Shown here piece after piece: positions 8,541-18,460 of a DNA stretch of 64,000 bases. The notes under the pieces were generated by a model, which was not told where the DNA came from, did not search any database, and saw only the letters and a list, made by a program, of their open reading frames with translations. The stretch is from Terriglobia bacterium (lineage in GTDB: Bacteria; Acidobacteriota; Terriglobia; Acidiferrales; UBA7541). The stretch's first letter is position 1. Every line of letters begins with the position of its first letter. The stretch covers positions 1 through 64,000 of the forward strand of contig JAIQFG010000012.1 in assembly GCA_020073375.1 (NCBI GenBank). Reading direction: 5' to 3'. Both the position numbers and the translations under genes were made by a program.

Positions 8541-9746
8541 ATGTTGACCATTTTTCCGTTCCGGCGACTGCTGATCGGTTGCGCGTTGCTTCTACTGCCT
8601 TGCGCGATGGCATACCCGTGTGCCGCGCAGCCGCAGAGGTCGCTTTGCAACAAAGGCAACAACGAATTTCAGGCGATTTTCCGGACGGGCGTGGGAGTGA
8701 CGGTGGAGTCGGCAAAAAGCGAGGGCTTGTCGGTGCGGCAATGCCAGGCGTCGCTGCAATGGAAGACCGAAAATATTGTCGTTGCCGAGAACGCGGCGCA
8801 GATTGATCTGGACCTGTTCGGCGTCGATCTGGTCAAGAACGGACCGGTGGCCGCATTTCAGATCAAGAAGTCTGCCGCCGAGTGCTGCGCAAGCTACCAG
8901 ATTTATTCGCTGGAGAAACCTCCGCGACTGCTGCGGACGATTACCGGCGGGAGTATTTATACGGCCTCGGACAGGGACCTCGACGGACGGGTGGAAATCT
9001 GGACGGACGATTCCGCCGCGATGAACGGCCTCGATGGCATCCAGCTCGCGTATATGGAATATCCGCCGGCGTGCGTACTGCGATTCGAGAACGGCAAGCT
9101 GCTCGATGCGAGCGGCGAATTTCAAGATTATTTCGACGGCATTGCCGGACGCATCCGGGAGGCCATGAATCCGGATGCGCTTCAGGAGTTCAAGCGCAGC
9201 GACGGCCGGCTGCAGGCGGATATTTCGTCCGACTTCGATCGAATTGTGCGGATGCGCAGGGTGAAAATTCAGATCCTGGAGATTGTCCTGGCCTACCTGT
9301 ATAGCGGGCGCGAGCAGGAAGCGTGGCGCGGCCTCTCGGAAATGTGGCCGGCCGGGGACGTCGAGCGCATCCGGAGGGAAATCGTCAATGCGCGGTCGAA
9401 GGGAATTCTTTCCCAGGTGGACGGGGTATCGGAAATGAATCCGCGAGCGCGGCAACTGGCGGGCGCGATCTACAAACAAACGGAAGTGACGCCGGCCCGG
9501 GCGATTTATTTGTGGAGGCCGGAGCCTTCCAATTCCGCGGATTATACTGCGCTGGAAACAGAAGTGGTTCTCGATCTGGTGATCGATTCCGCCGGCAAGG
9601 TGTCGTCCGCGGCGCCCTGGGGAAAGGAAGGAACGGCCGACGACGGACTGCTGAGCGCTGCCCGGGAATGGAAATTCATCCCGGGGTTGAAAAACGGCCA
9701 CTCGGTCGCCAGCCAGCTGCGCATTTACACTTCTCTGAGGCGATAA
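8541..9746 (+). CDS. Secreted protein with TonB-C-like C-terminal domain
   Basis: 401 residues from ATG 8541, where a signal peptide begins (core LLIGCALLLLPCAMA, cleavage near CAAQ). Residues about 30-330 are unrecognised and contain several Cys. The last 75 residues read like a TonB C-terminal fold: VVLDLVIDSAGKV, then a helix DDGLLSAAREWKFIPG and a final strand. Such domains occur in envelope proteins of acidobacteria without a TonB function. No N-terminal membrane anchor remains after cleavage, so it is probably periplasmic. It is monocistronic and divergent from the MOSC gene across 250 bases. Confidence 0.7.
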   Translation: MLTIFPFRRLLIGCALLLLPCAMAYPCAAQPQRSLCNKGNNEFQAIFRTGVGVTVESAKSEGLSVRQCQASLQWKTENIVVAENAAQIDLDLFGVDLVKNGPVAAFQIKKSAAECCASYQIYSLEKPPRLLRTITGGSIYTASDRDLDGRVEIWTDDSAAMNGLDGIQLAYMEYPPACVLRFENGKLLDASGEFQDYFDGIAGRIREAMNPDALQEFKRSDGRLQADISSDFDRIVRMRRVKIQILEIVLAYLYSGREQEAWRGLSEMWPAGDVERIRREIVNARSKGILSQVDGVSEMNPRARQLAGAIYKQTEVTPARAIYLWRPEPSNSADYTALETEVVLDLVIDSAGKVSSAAPWGKEGTADDGLLSAAREWKFIPGLKNGHSVASQLRIYTSLRR

Positions 9747-9830
9747 ATCGAGAAGCGGGAACTTACGCGGACAGTTGGAGAAGGGGCGCCGGACACGCTT
9801 GTCTGAATGGATGGTTCAACCTGGGATATT

Positions 9831-11429
9831 CTAGAAGCGATCTGGAGATGTCATTTTTTCTATCCGGACAAATTCATCGAATTGTTTCTCCGTCAAAAAG
9901 CCGAGCTTGAGGGCTGCTTCCCGCAGGCCCAAGCGCTCGTGGTAAGCCTTATGAGCGATCTCGGCGGCCTTGTCATACCCGATGTGCGGGCTCAGCGCCG
10001 TGACCAGCATGAGCGAATTCTTCACGTTTTCCTCAATTCGTTTTGTATCCACTTCCATTCCGGCAATGCAATAATCCGTGAAAGACCGGCATGCATCGGC
10101 CAGCAGGCGCACCGAATGGAGAAGATTGTGGATGATGACGGGCTTAAACACGTTCAGCTCGAAATTTCCCTGTGAGCCTGCGAAACCGATTGCCGCATCG
10201 TTTCCAAATACCTGCACAGCCACCATCGTCACCGCTTCCGCCTGCGTCGGATTCACCTTGCCCGGCATGATCGAGGAGCCGGGCTCATTTTCCGGAAGCT
10301 TCAGCTCGCCCAAGCCCGCGCGGGGGCCGGATGCGAGCCAGCGAACATCGTTGGCGATCTTCATCATCGAGGCAGCGAGTGTTTTCAGGGCCCCGCTGGC
10401 AAATACGATTTCGTCATGCGCTGAAAGCGCGGCGAACTTGTTCGGATGCGACTTGAAAGGCAGTCCGGTTAATTCCGATATTTTCGCGGCGGCACGGTCC
10501 GCAAATTCGGGATGCGTATTCAGGCCAGTGCCGACCGCGGTGCCTCCGATGGCAAGGTCATAAAGTCCCGGCAGGACCATATTCAGGCGCTCAACATCGC
10601 GATGGAGCAGGCTCGCCCAACCGGACATTTCCTGGCCGACCGTAATGGGCGTGGCATCCATCAGGTGCGTGCGTCCAATTTTGACAATGTTGGCAAAGGC
10701 GCGCGCCTTCGAGTCGATTGCAGCGCTCAAACGCTCAACCGCGGGAATCAAATCCTGAACCACGCGGGACGCCGCGGCAATGTGCATCGCGGTGGGAAAC
10801 GTGTCGTTCGAGGATTGCGACATGTTGACGTCGTCGTTCGGGTGAATGGGTTTTTTGTTGCCCATGACAACGCCGGCGATCTCGCAAGCCCGGTTCGAGA
10901 TTACTTCGTTTACATTCATGTTGGTTTGCGTGCCGCTGCCTGTCTGCCAAACACGCAACGGGAAATGGTCGTCGAGTTTTCCGGCGATTACTTCGTCGGC
11001 CGCTTGCACGATCAGGATTGTCTTTTCGGACGAAAGTTTACCGAGGTCCCGGTTTACGAGCGCCGCGGCCTTTTTCAGGATTCCGAAAGCGCGAATCAAT
11101 TCCTGCGGCATCCTGTCACAGCCGATATCGAAATGGATCAGCGAGCGAGCCGTCTGCGCACCGTAGTACCGGTCGGCCGGAACCTGGATGGTCCCCATGC
11201 TGTCGGATTCGGTTCGTGTGGGAACGTTGGCAGCTTCCGAGGGGGGCGCGGGATCTAATCTGATTTGGTCTGGATCCTGAGGACCTGGATGCCACCCGTT
11301 CCATGCGGGAGAATCACTTGCAGGAAACGATTCCTTGGAAGCTTCCTCGACAGGGTCGTCCGGTACGACGCCGGGATACGACGGGTTCTGAACTTTCCCT
11401 GCACTGTCTGCGGGACCTTTCTCTGCCAT
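9831..11429 (-). CDS. fumC: Class II fumarate hydratase with N-terminal extension
   Basis: 532 residues. Residues about 71-532 align in order with E. coli FumC as I remember it: [52 protein letters not shown] (catalytic His), and [11 protein letters not shown], the fumarase/aspartase signature. It interconverts fumarate and malate in the TCA cycle as a cytoplasmic tetramer, without iron-sulfur cluster. Unusual are the first 70 residues, proline-rich and carrying [18 protein letters not shown] (26-43), a motif of small stand-alone proteins. ATG 11429 has AGAGGGG six bases upstream, and no good start exists at the normal N-terminus (ATG at residue 78 lacks a ribosome site). The frame continues to 11549 without further support. 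Confidence 0.95.
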   Translation of the reverse strand: MAEKGPADSAGKVQNPSYPGVVPDDPVEEASKESFPASDSPAWNGWHPGPQDPDQIRLDPAPPSEAANVPTRTESDSMGTIQVPADRYYGAQTARSLIHFDIGCDRMPQELIRAFGILKKAAALVNRDLGKLSSEKTILIVQAADEVIAGKLDDHFPLRVWQTGSGTQTNMNVNEVISNRACEIAGVVMGNKKPIHPNDDVNMSQSSNDTFPTAMHIAAASRVVQDLIPAVERLSAAIDSKARAFANIVKIGRTHLMDATPITVGQEMSGWASLLHRDVERLNMVLPGLYDLAIGGTAVGTGLNTHPEFADRAAAKISELTGLPFKSHPNKFAALSAHDEIVFASGALKTLAASMMKIANDVRWLASGPRAGLGELKLPENEPGSSIMPGKVNPTQAEAVTMVAVQVFGNDAAIGFAGSQGNFELNVFKPVIIHNLLHSVRLLADACRSFTDYCIAGMEVDTKRIEENVKNSLMLVTALSPHIGYDKAAEIAHKAYHERLGLREAALKLGFLTEKQFDEFVRIEKMTSPDRF

Positions 11430-11814
11430 GAGACGCCCCTCTTGCATTGTTGCCACTCCGGGGCGGGCTGTCAACTTCGATCCAACGACTGTCCGTGTCC
11501 CGCGCTGCTCGCCTATTGCGATTCCGAGCTGTCGCGAACGGAAACGCACTGGATCGCCCGTCCGACCGGCACAGCTAGCGCGTTACCGGCCAGGTTGCAT
11601 GCTTCCTGTCGGATGGAACATCGGTGCATTGTTCGCCGGCAGTGTTCTTTCCGTTGAGAAGGAAGCGGGTAGAACGACGTTGTCTCCGGTTCAAAAGGCG
11701 CGGGAAGCGGGCGGGCGGGCGAGACGAGATATGCATCATTTCGAAAAGACCCTTCGTAAGGATTTGGGCTTATACTTTGGGCTTTAATATTTTGCCAAGG
11801 AGTAAAAACGGCGC
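11430..11814. other. Intergenic region between fumC and the DinB gene
   Basis: 385 bases between divergent genes. No ORF or RNA gene is convincing. A TAATAT at 11785-11790 with TTGGGC 15 bases upstream could be a weak promoter for the DinB gene; the spacing is short. AAGGAG at 11796-11801 is the likely ribosome site, about 13 bases before the ATG. Confidence 0.35.
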
Positions 11815-12330
11815 ATGACTCCGAGCGACCAACAGGAACCGTGGCTACGCGGCACGCTAACCGAATTGCCTGCCGTGCATCGCGCGGTGGTTCACGCGTT
11901 GGAACTGGCGCGCGAAGACATCGACAAATGGTGCGGCGATCTCAATGACGCCGAAATGAACGACGGTGTTTCGGGAATCGCTCCGGTTGCCTTCCATCTG
12001 AAACATATTGGCGGCAGCATGGATCGGCTGCTCACCTACGCGGAAGGGTTACTGCTTACAGCCGAACAGACCGCGGCCATGAAATCGGAACTCGAATCAG
12101 TGACCACTGCAAAAGAGGTTTTCGCGGAACTGCATGAGGCCTTCGAGCGCAGCATGCAGCGCATCCGCGCACTGGCCGCGGTGAACCTGGAAGATGCGCG
12201 CACCGTCGGCCGCAAACAATTGCCCACTTCGGTCGGCGGGCTGCTGGTCCACGTTGCCGATCACACGCAACGTCACGTAGGCCAAGCCATCACCACCGCA
12301 AAGATCGTTCGCGCGGCCCGCGACTCCTAG
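11815..12330 (+). CDS. DinB-family protein
   Basis: 171 residues, mostly helical, compatible with the four-helix DinB/YfiT bundle. Three candidate metal-binding histidines are placed as in the family: one in the second helix (AFHLKHIGGS) and two in the last helix (HVADHTQRHVGQA). DinB-like proteins are metal-dependent, often thiol S-transferases (bacillithiol or mycothiol); the substrate here is unknown. The protein is cytoplasmic. The gene is divergent from fumC, with no operon partner. Confidence 0.85.
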   Translation: MTPSDQQEPWLRGTLTELPAVHRAVVHALELAREDIDKWCGDLNDAEMNDGVSGIAPVAFHLKHIGGSMDRLLTYAEGLLLTAEQTAAMKSELESVTTAKEVFAELHEAFERSMQRIRALAAVNLEDARTVGRKQLPTSVGGLLVHVADHTQRHVGQAITTAKIVRAARDS

Positions 12331-12640
12331 GAGTTCAGGCAACGCGCGTCTCCATCCGCTGTGCCGGCCGTCGAGATCGAAGAAGCGCCGCTGCGGGCGC
12401 ATAATTTTTCATGCCGCTCACTGAGGGCACCCCGGTTCTCCGGGCGTCACGCTTAAATGGGGACATTTCCGAAACCTGGAAACGGGGCTTGCCCAGGCTT
12501 TGCGAATCCCACATTCTGATAATCCCGTTTCTCAGGACTTGGCGCGGAGTACGGACGTGTGTAGGATGCGGTGCAGCGGTGAGGATGCTTATGGACAGCG
12601 ATATTCACCAGTTGATCCCTGACACGCGAGCAACATTTCT
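12331..12640. other. Intergenic region without recognised feature
   Basis: 310 bases between the convergent DinB gene and the hypothetical gene ending at 12641. A frame open from 12411 to 12761 has unlikely composition and overlaps the neighbour antisense, so it was not called. No clear terminator hairpin was seen. Confidence 0.4.
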
Positions 12641-13477
12641 CTATGGACACGTGACATCTATCCACCCATCAACCTTTTGCACTACGCTGGAGTCGGTCGG
12701 GCCGTGCCAGTACAAAACAACATTCACATCGCCCCGACATGTTGACCGAATGCTGTACTGACCCACATCTTGACCTGGCGACTGCCGATTGACCGAGAAA
12801 CCTGCGGCCATGAGCGTCTGCAACGCTTCCAAATATGACTCTCCTTCTGAAATGTACTTCGGCAAAACGTCAGTAATCTGGACGGCATTTCCCCCGATGG
12901 CGTGAGCACCGGACAATTCTTTATACCGCTGATCAATTGCGGCCCGTAGTTGTTGGGCGCGTGTAGCAGTTGCATTAGGGTGAAGCATATAGCCTGTGGC
13001 GGGTTCACAGGTAATCCTTACCGCCTTGAATTGCCGTTCACATGGAACGGGGTAAGCCGGGTTAACATCAGAGGCATAACCGGACGGGTATCGGATAGCG
13101 AGTTCAGAATTGCCACGCCACGTCAATTCAATGTCTGATGGGGCGCCATGTCCAGCAAGTACAATGTCTGGGGAGACCTGCCAGCGAGAACGAATTTCCA
13201 CCTGTGTGTCGAAAGGGCCGGGACCGAAATCCAGCTCTGTAACTTGGGCAATATACTTGCCGTTTGGCGAGACACTTAGGACTGACCTGTATTTCTTCAC
13301 CATTGCGAAGCCGTATAGGAGAAGTACACAGCCGCTCAAGGCAATGATACCGACTCCGGAAACACAGCCCGCAACCTTAGCTGCCGTCGAGCGTGAACGG
13401 ACAAAACGTATCAACCTCCATCCGCAGAACATGGCGGCCAGCACTATCACGGGCAGGATGAACTCATTGGGCTGCAT
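12641..13477 (-). CDS. Hypothetical membrane-anchored protein
   Basis: 278 residues from ATG 13477. Two hydrophobic helices (about residues 6-22 and 38-58) are followed by a soluble domain of about 210 residues. Its start resembles one propeller-like or beta-sandwich strand set (SVSPNGKYIAQVTELDFG, a pattern also seen in TolB-like proteins). The C-terminal part is unrecognised. The gene visually has lower GC than the surroundings and is flanked on both sides by gaps of more than 300 bases, so it may be a recent acquisition. No signal for function. Confidence 0.6.
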   Translation of the reverse strand: MQPNEFILPVIVLAAMFCGWRLIRFVRSRSTAAKVAGCVSGVGIIALSGCVLLLYGFAMVKKYRSVLSVSPNGKYIAQVTELDFGPGPFDTQVEIRSRWQVSPDIVLAGHGAPSDIELTWRGNSELAIRYPSGYASDVNPAYPVPCERQFKAVRITCEPATGYMLHPNATATRAQQLRAAIDQRYKELSGAHAIGGNAVQITDVLPKYISEGESYLEALQTLMAAGFSVNRQSPGQDVGQYSIRSTCRGDVNVVLYWHGPTDSSVVQKVDGWIDVTCP

Positions 13478-13808
13478 CGTCTTAGAGAAAAAACTCTACT
13501 TCAAACCACGAAGCAAATTTCAGATGATTTCCTGAAACAGGCAAATTGCACCAATCAACCAATCCTATGTTCAACATGTTAGATGGGAACCCGACAGAAA
13601 AAACCCACCTGATTTCTAAATGGAACCAAGTGATTAGCTGGCTAAATGTCCGCATTTCATAGTCATGAAATCCGACGCCCGATTTGAGATGCCAAGTCTT
13701 GATAAGTCGTCTTCTCGGAAACTGGCTTTTTGTCCGAGGGCAGTTCGTACCACATTTCGATCGAGCAATTTCCTGAGATTTGAACAGCGCTGGAGCCTTA
13801 GTATTGCT
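13478..13808. other. AT-richer intergenic region without recognised feature
   Basis: 331 bases upstream of the hypothetical gene at 12641-13477 and downstream of the TlpA-like gene, both on the minus strand. It is visibly more AT-rich than the window average. No gene, hairpin terminator or repeat copy was found. Confidence 0.4.
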
Positions 13809-14969
13809 TCACTCCGTGTCCATGCCCGCCTTTTGCAGGAACTTGCGCAGATCGCCAAAGCCCTGATCGCCCTCGACGGCTGTGGTGAGCATGCCGTCCG
13901 GGGAAACCACCATATAGGTTGGGAAAATGCCGATCTGGTAGGGGCGCGGCAATTCGTTTTCGCTGGTCAGGATCACGGGAAAGATGTGAGGGTGGGTTTT
14001 CAGGAATTTCTCGACGACGGCGCGGTCCTCGTTCATGGAAAACCCGACGATCATCAGGTTCTTGCCGCCGTACTTGCTGTAGAGTTTGTCGAGGGCGGGG
14101 GCGTCGGCGATGCACGGCGGGCACCAGGTGGTCCAGAAATCGAGCAGGACCGTCTTGCCCTTCAGTGATGCGAGCGAAACGCGATTGCCTTGCATGTCGG
14201 TCACTTCGAGTTCCGGAGCGGGCTTGCCGAGCAGTTGTTTTTTGATGCGCGCGGCGTTCCAGCGGGAAAGTTCCTTCACTTCGTGCAGGCCGGCCTCGGG
14301 CAGCCGCAACAGGGCGGCATCGGGTGCGGCGCCGTAACCCATCTTCGTGAGCGAATAAATCATGGTGCGGCGGTAACTGCTGCGGTCCGATTCGATTACC
14401 GCTTGCACATTGGACATCACCACCATTCCGGTTTCGCTATCGAGCGCCAAGCGGGCGTCGCCATCGGTAAGCCTCGTCATCTGATCGCTTGATCCGGGGC
14501 GGATCCACTTTTTAACGGGCACATCGAGGATGATGCAGGTGTGGTCGGTGCCGGGGAATCCGCACGGGCGGCGTTCCAATTCCTTTGCTTTTGCCAGATC
14601 CAGATCCGTGGAATTATAGGGCCCCGGCTGGGGGTCTTCGTCCTTCCCTTTTCGCTTGGTGCGCACGTATTCATCTTCGCCCTCTTCCAGCAGAAAAAGG
14701 TCCTGGCCGTCGAAGATGCGGATGCGATCGCCCGAGCCGCTGACCGACCGTTCGCGCCATTTGTCTTGAGAGATATCGACCACCAGTTTGCGGCGCGATT
14801 CCTGCGTGCCGTGAGAGCTGGTGTAGGACTGGGTAACGTCGAATTCCTGGTGCAATCCGGCGAGCATTTCCCGCTTGGCTTTGAGGTCGTTCCACAAATT
14901 GCCGCTGGGCGCCTGGGCTGCGGCGTTCGACGCGACGAGCATGAGGGCGAGCGAGAACGAGAGGCGCAT
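13809..14969 (-). CDS. Exported TlpA/ResA-like thioredoxin-fold protein with N-terminal lipoprotein-sorting-like domain
   Basis: 386 residues. ATG 14969 is preceded by GGAGG with four bases spacing and starts a signal peptide (cleavage near AAA-Q at 18). Residues about 25-240 form a beta-rich domain resembling the periplasmic outer-membrane-lipoprotein-sorting fold. Residues about 247-386 are a thioredoxin fold of the TlpA type (GKPAPELEVTDMQGNRV, then the WCPPC active site with C283 and C286, and a late cis-Pro region GIFPTYMVV). The likely role is periplasmic thiol-disulfide reduction; the N-terminal fusion is a common acidobacterial arrangement. No partner gene is adjacent. Confidence 0.88.
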   Translation of the reverse strand: MRLSFSLALMLVASNAAAQAPSGNLWNDLKAKREMLAGLHQEFDVTQSYTSSHGTQESRRKLVVDISQDKWRERSVSGSGDRIRIFDGQDLFLLEEGEDEYVRTKRKGKDEDPQPGPYNSTDLDLAKAKELERRPCGFPGTDHTCIILDVPVKKWIRPGSSDQMTRLTDGDARLALDSETGMVVMSNVQAVIESDRSSYRRTMIYSLTKMGYGAAPDAALLRLPEAGLHEVKELSRWNAARIKKQLLGKPAPELEVTDMQGNRVSLASLKGKTVLLDFWTTWCPPCIADAPALDKLYSKYGGKNLMIVGFSMNEDRAVVEKFLKTHPHIFPVILTSENELPRPYQIGIFPTYMVVSPDGMLTTAVEGDQGFGDLRKFLQKAGMDTE

Positions 14970-15101
14970 GTTTCCTCCGGGCACAATTGTGCGGCCGGGT
15001 GAAAGCAGCCGCGAATGCCTGAGCTATTCTTATATAGGAAATTGGCGAATGTCTATAGAAGCCGCTTCATATTTGGCGAGGCTAAAGATTCGCGGGGACA
15101 T

Positions 15102-15156
15102 CAGGGGCTAAAGCCCGCATGAACGGGTATGTGGATGTCGCGGCTGAAGCCGCGAC
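15102..15156. repeat. Composite palindromic repeat (REP-like), copy 1
   Basis: Two short palindromes lie in tandem: GGGGCTAAAGCCC-type at 15104-15116 and GTCGCGGCT-GA-AGCCGCGAC at 15137-15156 (nine-base arms). The same two-hairpin design appears in inverted orientation at 60440-60490. It sits between the minus-strand TlpA and protease genes. Confidence 0.75.
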
Positions 15157-15217
15157 CTGCAAGGATCCAGAAGGGGACGTGGATCCACCATCCGCACGGA
15201 AATTCCAAATGCAAGCC

Positions 15218-16117
15218 CTAGGAAAGCAGAAACAGGGTTCCGCACGACAGCTCGTACGACACGCCGTGGAACCCAAGCGCGCGGACGCCCAGCAAGCCGT
15301 CGAATGCCGGGTCGGCGCTTCCGGGAACCAGGTAGGCGCGCTCCTTGCTGAAGTGGCGTTCGCCCAGGACGATATCGGGCGCGGAAAAGACTTGCACGGG
15401 CATTTCCCGGTTCATCATGCTTCGCCCGCGTTGCGAAGTGCTGCGCGGCGCCAGCCACGAGACATCGGCAAAATTTCCTCCGAACAGGACGACGCGGTCG
15501 GTGCCCGTGTCCACCAACATGCGTGTTGTGCGGCCGCCAATTTTTACTTTGGCCACGGCCATGGCGGAGAGCGTGTCGATTTGCACGGGAATCCCCGCCG
15601 GCCCGACGCCGCCGAATTCAATCACGGCCTTATCGAAGTCCATTCGGAAATTGGACTTCGAGAGCACATCGAGCCCCAGAATGCCGGCGACAGGGATGCC
15701 AAGCTCGACCTCCAGGTGCGAGAGGTTCTCCACCTGCACGGGCAGTGAGAGGGCGCGAACCGGGCCAAGGTCAAGCTCGGGAATGGTGGCGGTTTGCGTG
15801 GGGATCAGCTGGCCGATGTCGGCGAGGGCCGACGATTGGGTGGGCAATCCGAGCTGGTTTGCCAGCGACACGTTGATGATGCTGGGGGACGTGCCCGTGT
15901 CCAGGATGAAATTCCTGGGCTGGGAAGAGTTCCCCATGCGGCCTTCGACCACGGGCAAATAATTGTGGAACATCTTCAAGGGGAGCGTCTGGCGCGGCGC
16001 CGCATCCCCCGCGGGGTCCGGCGCGATGCGGCAGATTGCCGCGAACAGGGGGCCGGTTGATGCGAGCCCTCCAATTAAGAGAAACAGCAGACTGAAAATC
16101 TTGCGATTGGCCATCAT
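15218..16117 (-). CDS. Secreted retropepsin-like aspartic protease with two DTG motifs
   Basis: 299 residues. The signal peptide ends near residue 27 (LFAAICR). Two aspartic-protease half-domains follow each other: the first has FILDTGTSPSIIN (D73-T74-G75) and the later hydrophobic-hydrophobic-Gly element GILGLDVL. The second has MLVDTGTDRVVLF (D203-T204-G205) and GLLGVRALG. Retroviral-type enzymes work as dimers with one DTG per chain; here both are present in one polypeptide, so a covalent pseudo-dimer is plausible. Location periplasmic, substrate unknown. GGAGG about ten bases before ATG 16117 supports the start. It is divergent from the regulator gene. Confidence 0.85.
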   Translation of the reverse strand: MMANRKIFSLLFLLIGGLASTGPLFAAICRIAPDPAGDAAPRQTLPLKMFHNYLPVVEGRMGNSSQPRNFILDTGTSPSIINVSLANQLGLPTQSSALADIGQLIPTQTATIPELDLGPVRALSLPVQVENLSHLEVELGIPVAGILGLDVLSKSNFRMDFDKAVIEFGGVGPAGIPVQIDTLSAMAVAKVKIGGRTTRMLVDTGTDRVVLFGGNFADVSWLAPRSTSQRGRSMMNREMPVQVFSAPDIVLGERHFSKERAYLVPGSADPAFDGLLGVRALGFHGVSYELSCGTLFLLS

Positions 16118-16324
16118 GGGTGCCGCGCCTCCAAGGTCCCGGTGCAGCCCACGGTAGCCACCCGCTCAGGTACCACAATAGTTTGCCGATGGATTCCGGA
16201 TAGATTCGATGTGGCCGGCTAAGTAATGTTGAAATCGGGAGTTATTCGGGCAAGGACAGATGAAAATTCTTTCACGATACAAACTTTTTCGGCTGCTGGT
16301 CCGTCAATATACGCAGAGGTGGCC

Positions 16325-18403
16325 ATGGGTGTGACCATGAACGGCCGATCCATCATCCGTTTCGGCGAATATGAATTGGATCTGCAGGCCGGGGTCCTGC
16401 GAAAGAACGGAATGCGCATCCGCTGCCAGGAGCAGCCTCTGCAGGTGCTGGCGGCCCTGGTGGAGCGTCCCGGTGAACTGGTGACGCGGGAAGAATTGAG
16501 GCGGCGGGTCTGGTCGCAGGATACGTTCGTGGACTTCGACCACGCATTGAACACCGCGATCAAGAAAATTCGGGCTTCGCTGAACGACGATGCCGACTCC
16601 CCGCGCTATGTCGAGACGGTTCCGAGGCGCGGGTATCGGTTTGTGGCGCAGATCGAACCGGAGGCCCAGCCTTCGGTCGCCTCGGCGGGTGTGGCGTCCG
16701 CCCCGAGCAATGCCCGCCGAACACTGGCAGCGGCAGGAATCGCGATATTTCTTGTGGCCATTTTGGGATTCATCTGGAAGTTTGCTCCCTGGCGTGGCGA
16801 TGCCTCCACTTCGCCCGAATTCCGGCGGCTTACGTTCGACTTGCCGGAGCTGGGCCCTGCCCGGTTCACCTCGGATGGAGCCTCGGTGGTGTACTCCGCC
16901 GGGTTTTCTCCCCATCCCTCGGCAATCTATGCGCAGCGCCTGGGCGCTCCCGGCCCCCAGCAGCTGGGGATCGCCGATTCGACCCTTCTGGCGGTGTCGC
17001 CGCAGGCCGAACTGGCCGTGCTTCGGCAAGGCCCAAATTCCAAGACCGGGTCAGCACACGCGGAAGGAGCAGGGACGCTGGCGCGCGTTCCGCTCAATGG
17101 CGGGGCGCCGCGCGATCTGCTGCCCGGGACCGACGCCGCCGACTGGTCCCCCAGCGGCGAACTGGCCGTAGTGAGGCAAGTGGGAGACCGAACCCGGCTG
17201 GAATTTCCCATCGGCAGGGTTCTGTACGAAAGCCCAGGGTGGATCGAAGCGCCGCGTTTTTCCCCCAGCGGGGATGCGATCGCGTTCCTGGACCATCCCA
17301 TTTTTCCCGACGATCGAGGCTCGGTGGCGATCGTCGATCTGAACGGGAATAAGAAGACGCTTTCCGGATTCTGGGAAAGCATGAGAGGGCTGGCGTGGGG
17401 ACCTCAGGGGGACGAAGTCTGGTTTGCAGCCACGCGGTCAGGCGTCGCGCGGGCGCTTTATGCCGTGACGCTGGGCGGGCGCGAACGCAGGGTGCTGAGC
17501 GTCGCGGGCGGGCTGTCATTGCGAGACATTTCGCGCGACGGGCGCATCCTGCTGGCGCGGGACAACCAGCGGCTGGGGATCCTGTTCCTGGGTGTAGGAG
17601 ACGCCGAACCGCGCGAACTTTCCTGGGAAGACTGGTCGATGGTCACGGATATTTCGCCGGACGGCAAACGGATCCTATTCGGCGCGGAAGGCGAAAACTC
17701 GGGGCCCTCGTATCAAGTGGGGCTGCGGCCAACGGACGGATCGGCTCCGGTAATGCTGGGCAAGGGCAGCGCGCAGTCGCTGTCACCGGACGGCCTGTGG
17801 GCCATATCGGTGATGCCGCCGCCGAACGACCAGATCGTGCTGCTGCCGACGGGCGCGGGAAACCCGAAGACTCTGGAGCGCGGATCGGTCGAGCACTACA
17901 TGTATCCCGGAGCAAAATGGTTTCCCGACGCCAAGCAGATCGTGTTCGTCGGATATGAAGCCGGTCACGGGCCGCGCTGCTACGTTCAGAGCGTCGAGGG
18001 CGGCAAGCCTCGCGCGTTTACTCCCGACGGAATGATGCTCTGCAGCGTTTCGCCCCGCGGGCGCATTCTCGCATTCACCGAGGATTTTCGCGCGCTCCTG
18101 TACAGTTCGCAAACCAGCGAACAGCCCGAAAAGGAATTCAAATTCGAGCAGGGAGAGATCCCGGGCGCCTGGACCGCGGACGGCAAGTCGATTTATCTGG
18201 TGCGGACGCAGAACGCGCAGGCCAACATTACGCTGTTTGAAATCGCGTCCGCGCGGCGCACGCCGTGGAAACAATTTTCGTTGCCGCCGGAAAAAGCCGG
18301 AATGAAAAGCGGGGAAGTGATCATGACCCCGGACGGGCAGTCCTTTGCCTATACGTACAGCAATCATTCCTCTGACTTGTATTTGTTGCTTGGAGTGAAG
18401 TAA
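16325..18403 (+). CDS. Membrane-anchored winged-helix regulator with TolB/WD40-like propeller
   Basis: 692 residues from ATG 16325 (AGAGG five bases upstream); the frame runs open to 16226 without support. Residues about 8-110 are a PhoB/CadC-type winged helix: FGEYELDLQAGVLRKNG, REELRRRVWSQDTFVDFDHALN and the ending YVETVPRRGYRFVA. One transmembrane helix lies at 133-152. The remaining 540 residues are repeats of PDGKxIxF/SPDG type as in TolB and PD40 propellers, expected in the periplasm. This CadC-like layout is frequent in acidobacteria and suggests periplasmic sensing linked to DNA binding. The target genes are unknown. Confidence 0.9.
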   Translation: MGVTMNGRSIIRFGEYELDLQAGVLRKNGMRIRCQEQPLQVLAALVERPGELVTREELRRRVWSQDTFVDFDHALNTAIKKIRASLNDDADSPRYVETVPRRGYRFVAQIEPEAQPSVASAGVASAPSNARRTLAAAGIAIFLVAILGFIWKFAPWRGDASTSPEFRRLTFDLPELGPARFTSDGASVVYSAGFSPHPSAIYAQRLGAPGPQQLGIADSTLLAVSPQAELAVLRQGPNSKTGSAHAEGAGTLARVPLNGGAPRDLLPGTDAADWSPSGELAVVRQVGDRTRLEFPIGRVLYESPGWIEAPRFSPSGDAIAFLDHPIFPDDRGSVAIVDLNGNKKTLSGFWESMRGLAWGPQGDEVWFAATRSGVARALYAVTLGGRERRVLSVAGGLSLRDISRDGRILLARDNQRLGILFLGVGDAEPRELSWEDWSMVTDISPDGKRILFGAEGENSGPSYQVGLRPTDGSAPVMLGKGSAQSLSPDGLWAISVMPPPNDQIVLLPTGAGNPKTLERGSVEHYMYPGAKWFPDAKQIVFVGYEAGHGPRCYVQSVEGGKPRAFTPDGMMLCSVSPRGRILAFTEDFRALLYSSQTSEQPEKEFKFEQGEIPGAWTADGKSIYLVRTQNAQANITLFEIASARRTPWKQFSLPPEKAGMKSGEVIMTPDGQSFAYTYSNHSSDLYLLLGVK

Positions 18404-18460
18404 CCGCTTGGGAAGCCGCGCAATTGCTTCGAGTCGCCCCGGAAAAAAACCGGCAAGCAA

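Noticed and set aside
8592-9701. 369-codon open frame on the minus strand
   Set aside because: Antisense of the TonB-C-like gene 8541-9746, which has signal peptide and domain evidence.
12411-12761. 116-codon plus-strand frame
   Set aside because: No ribosome site, atypical composition, and overlaps the hypothetical gene 12641-13477 antisense.
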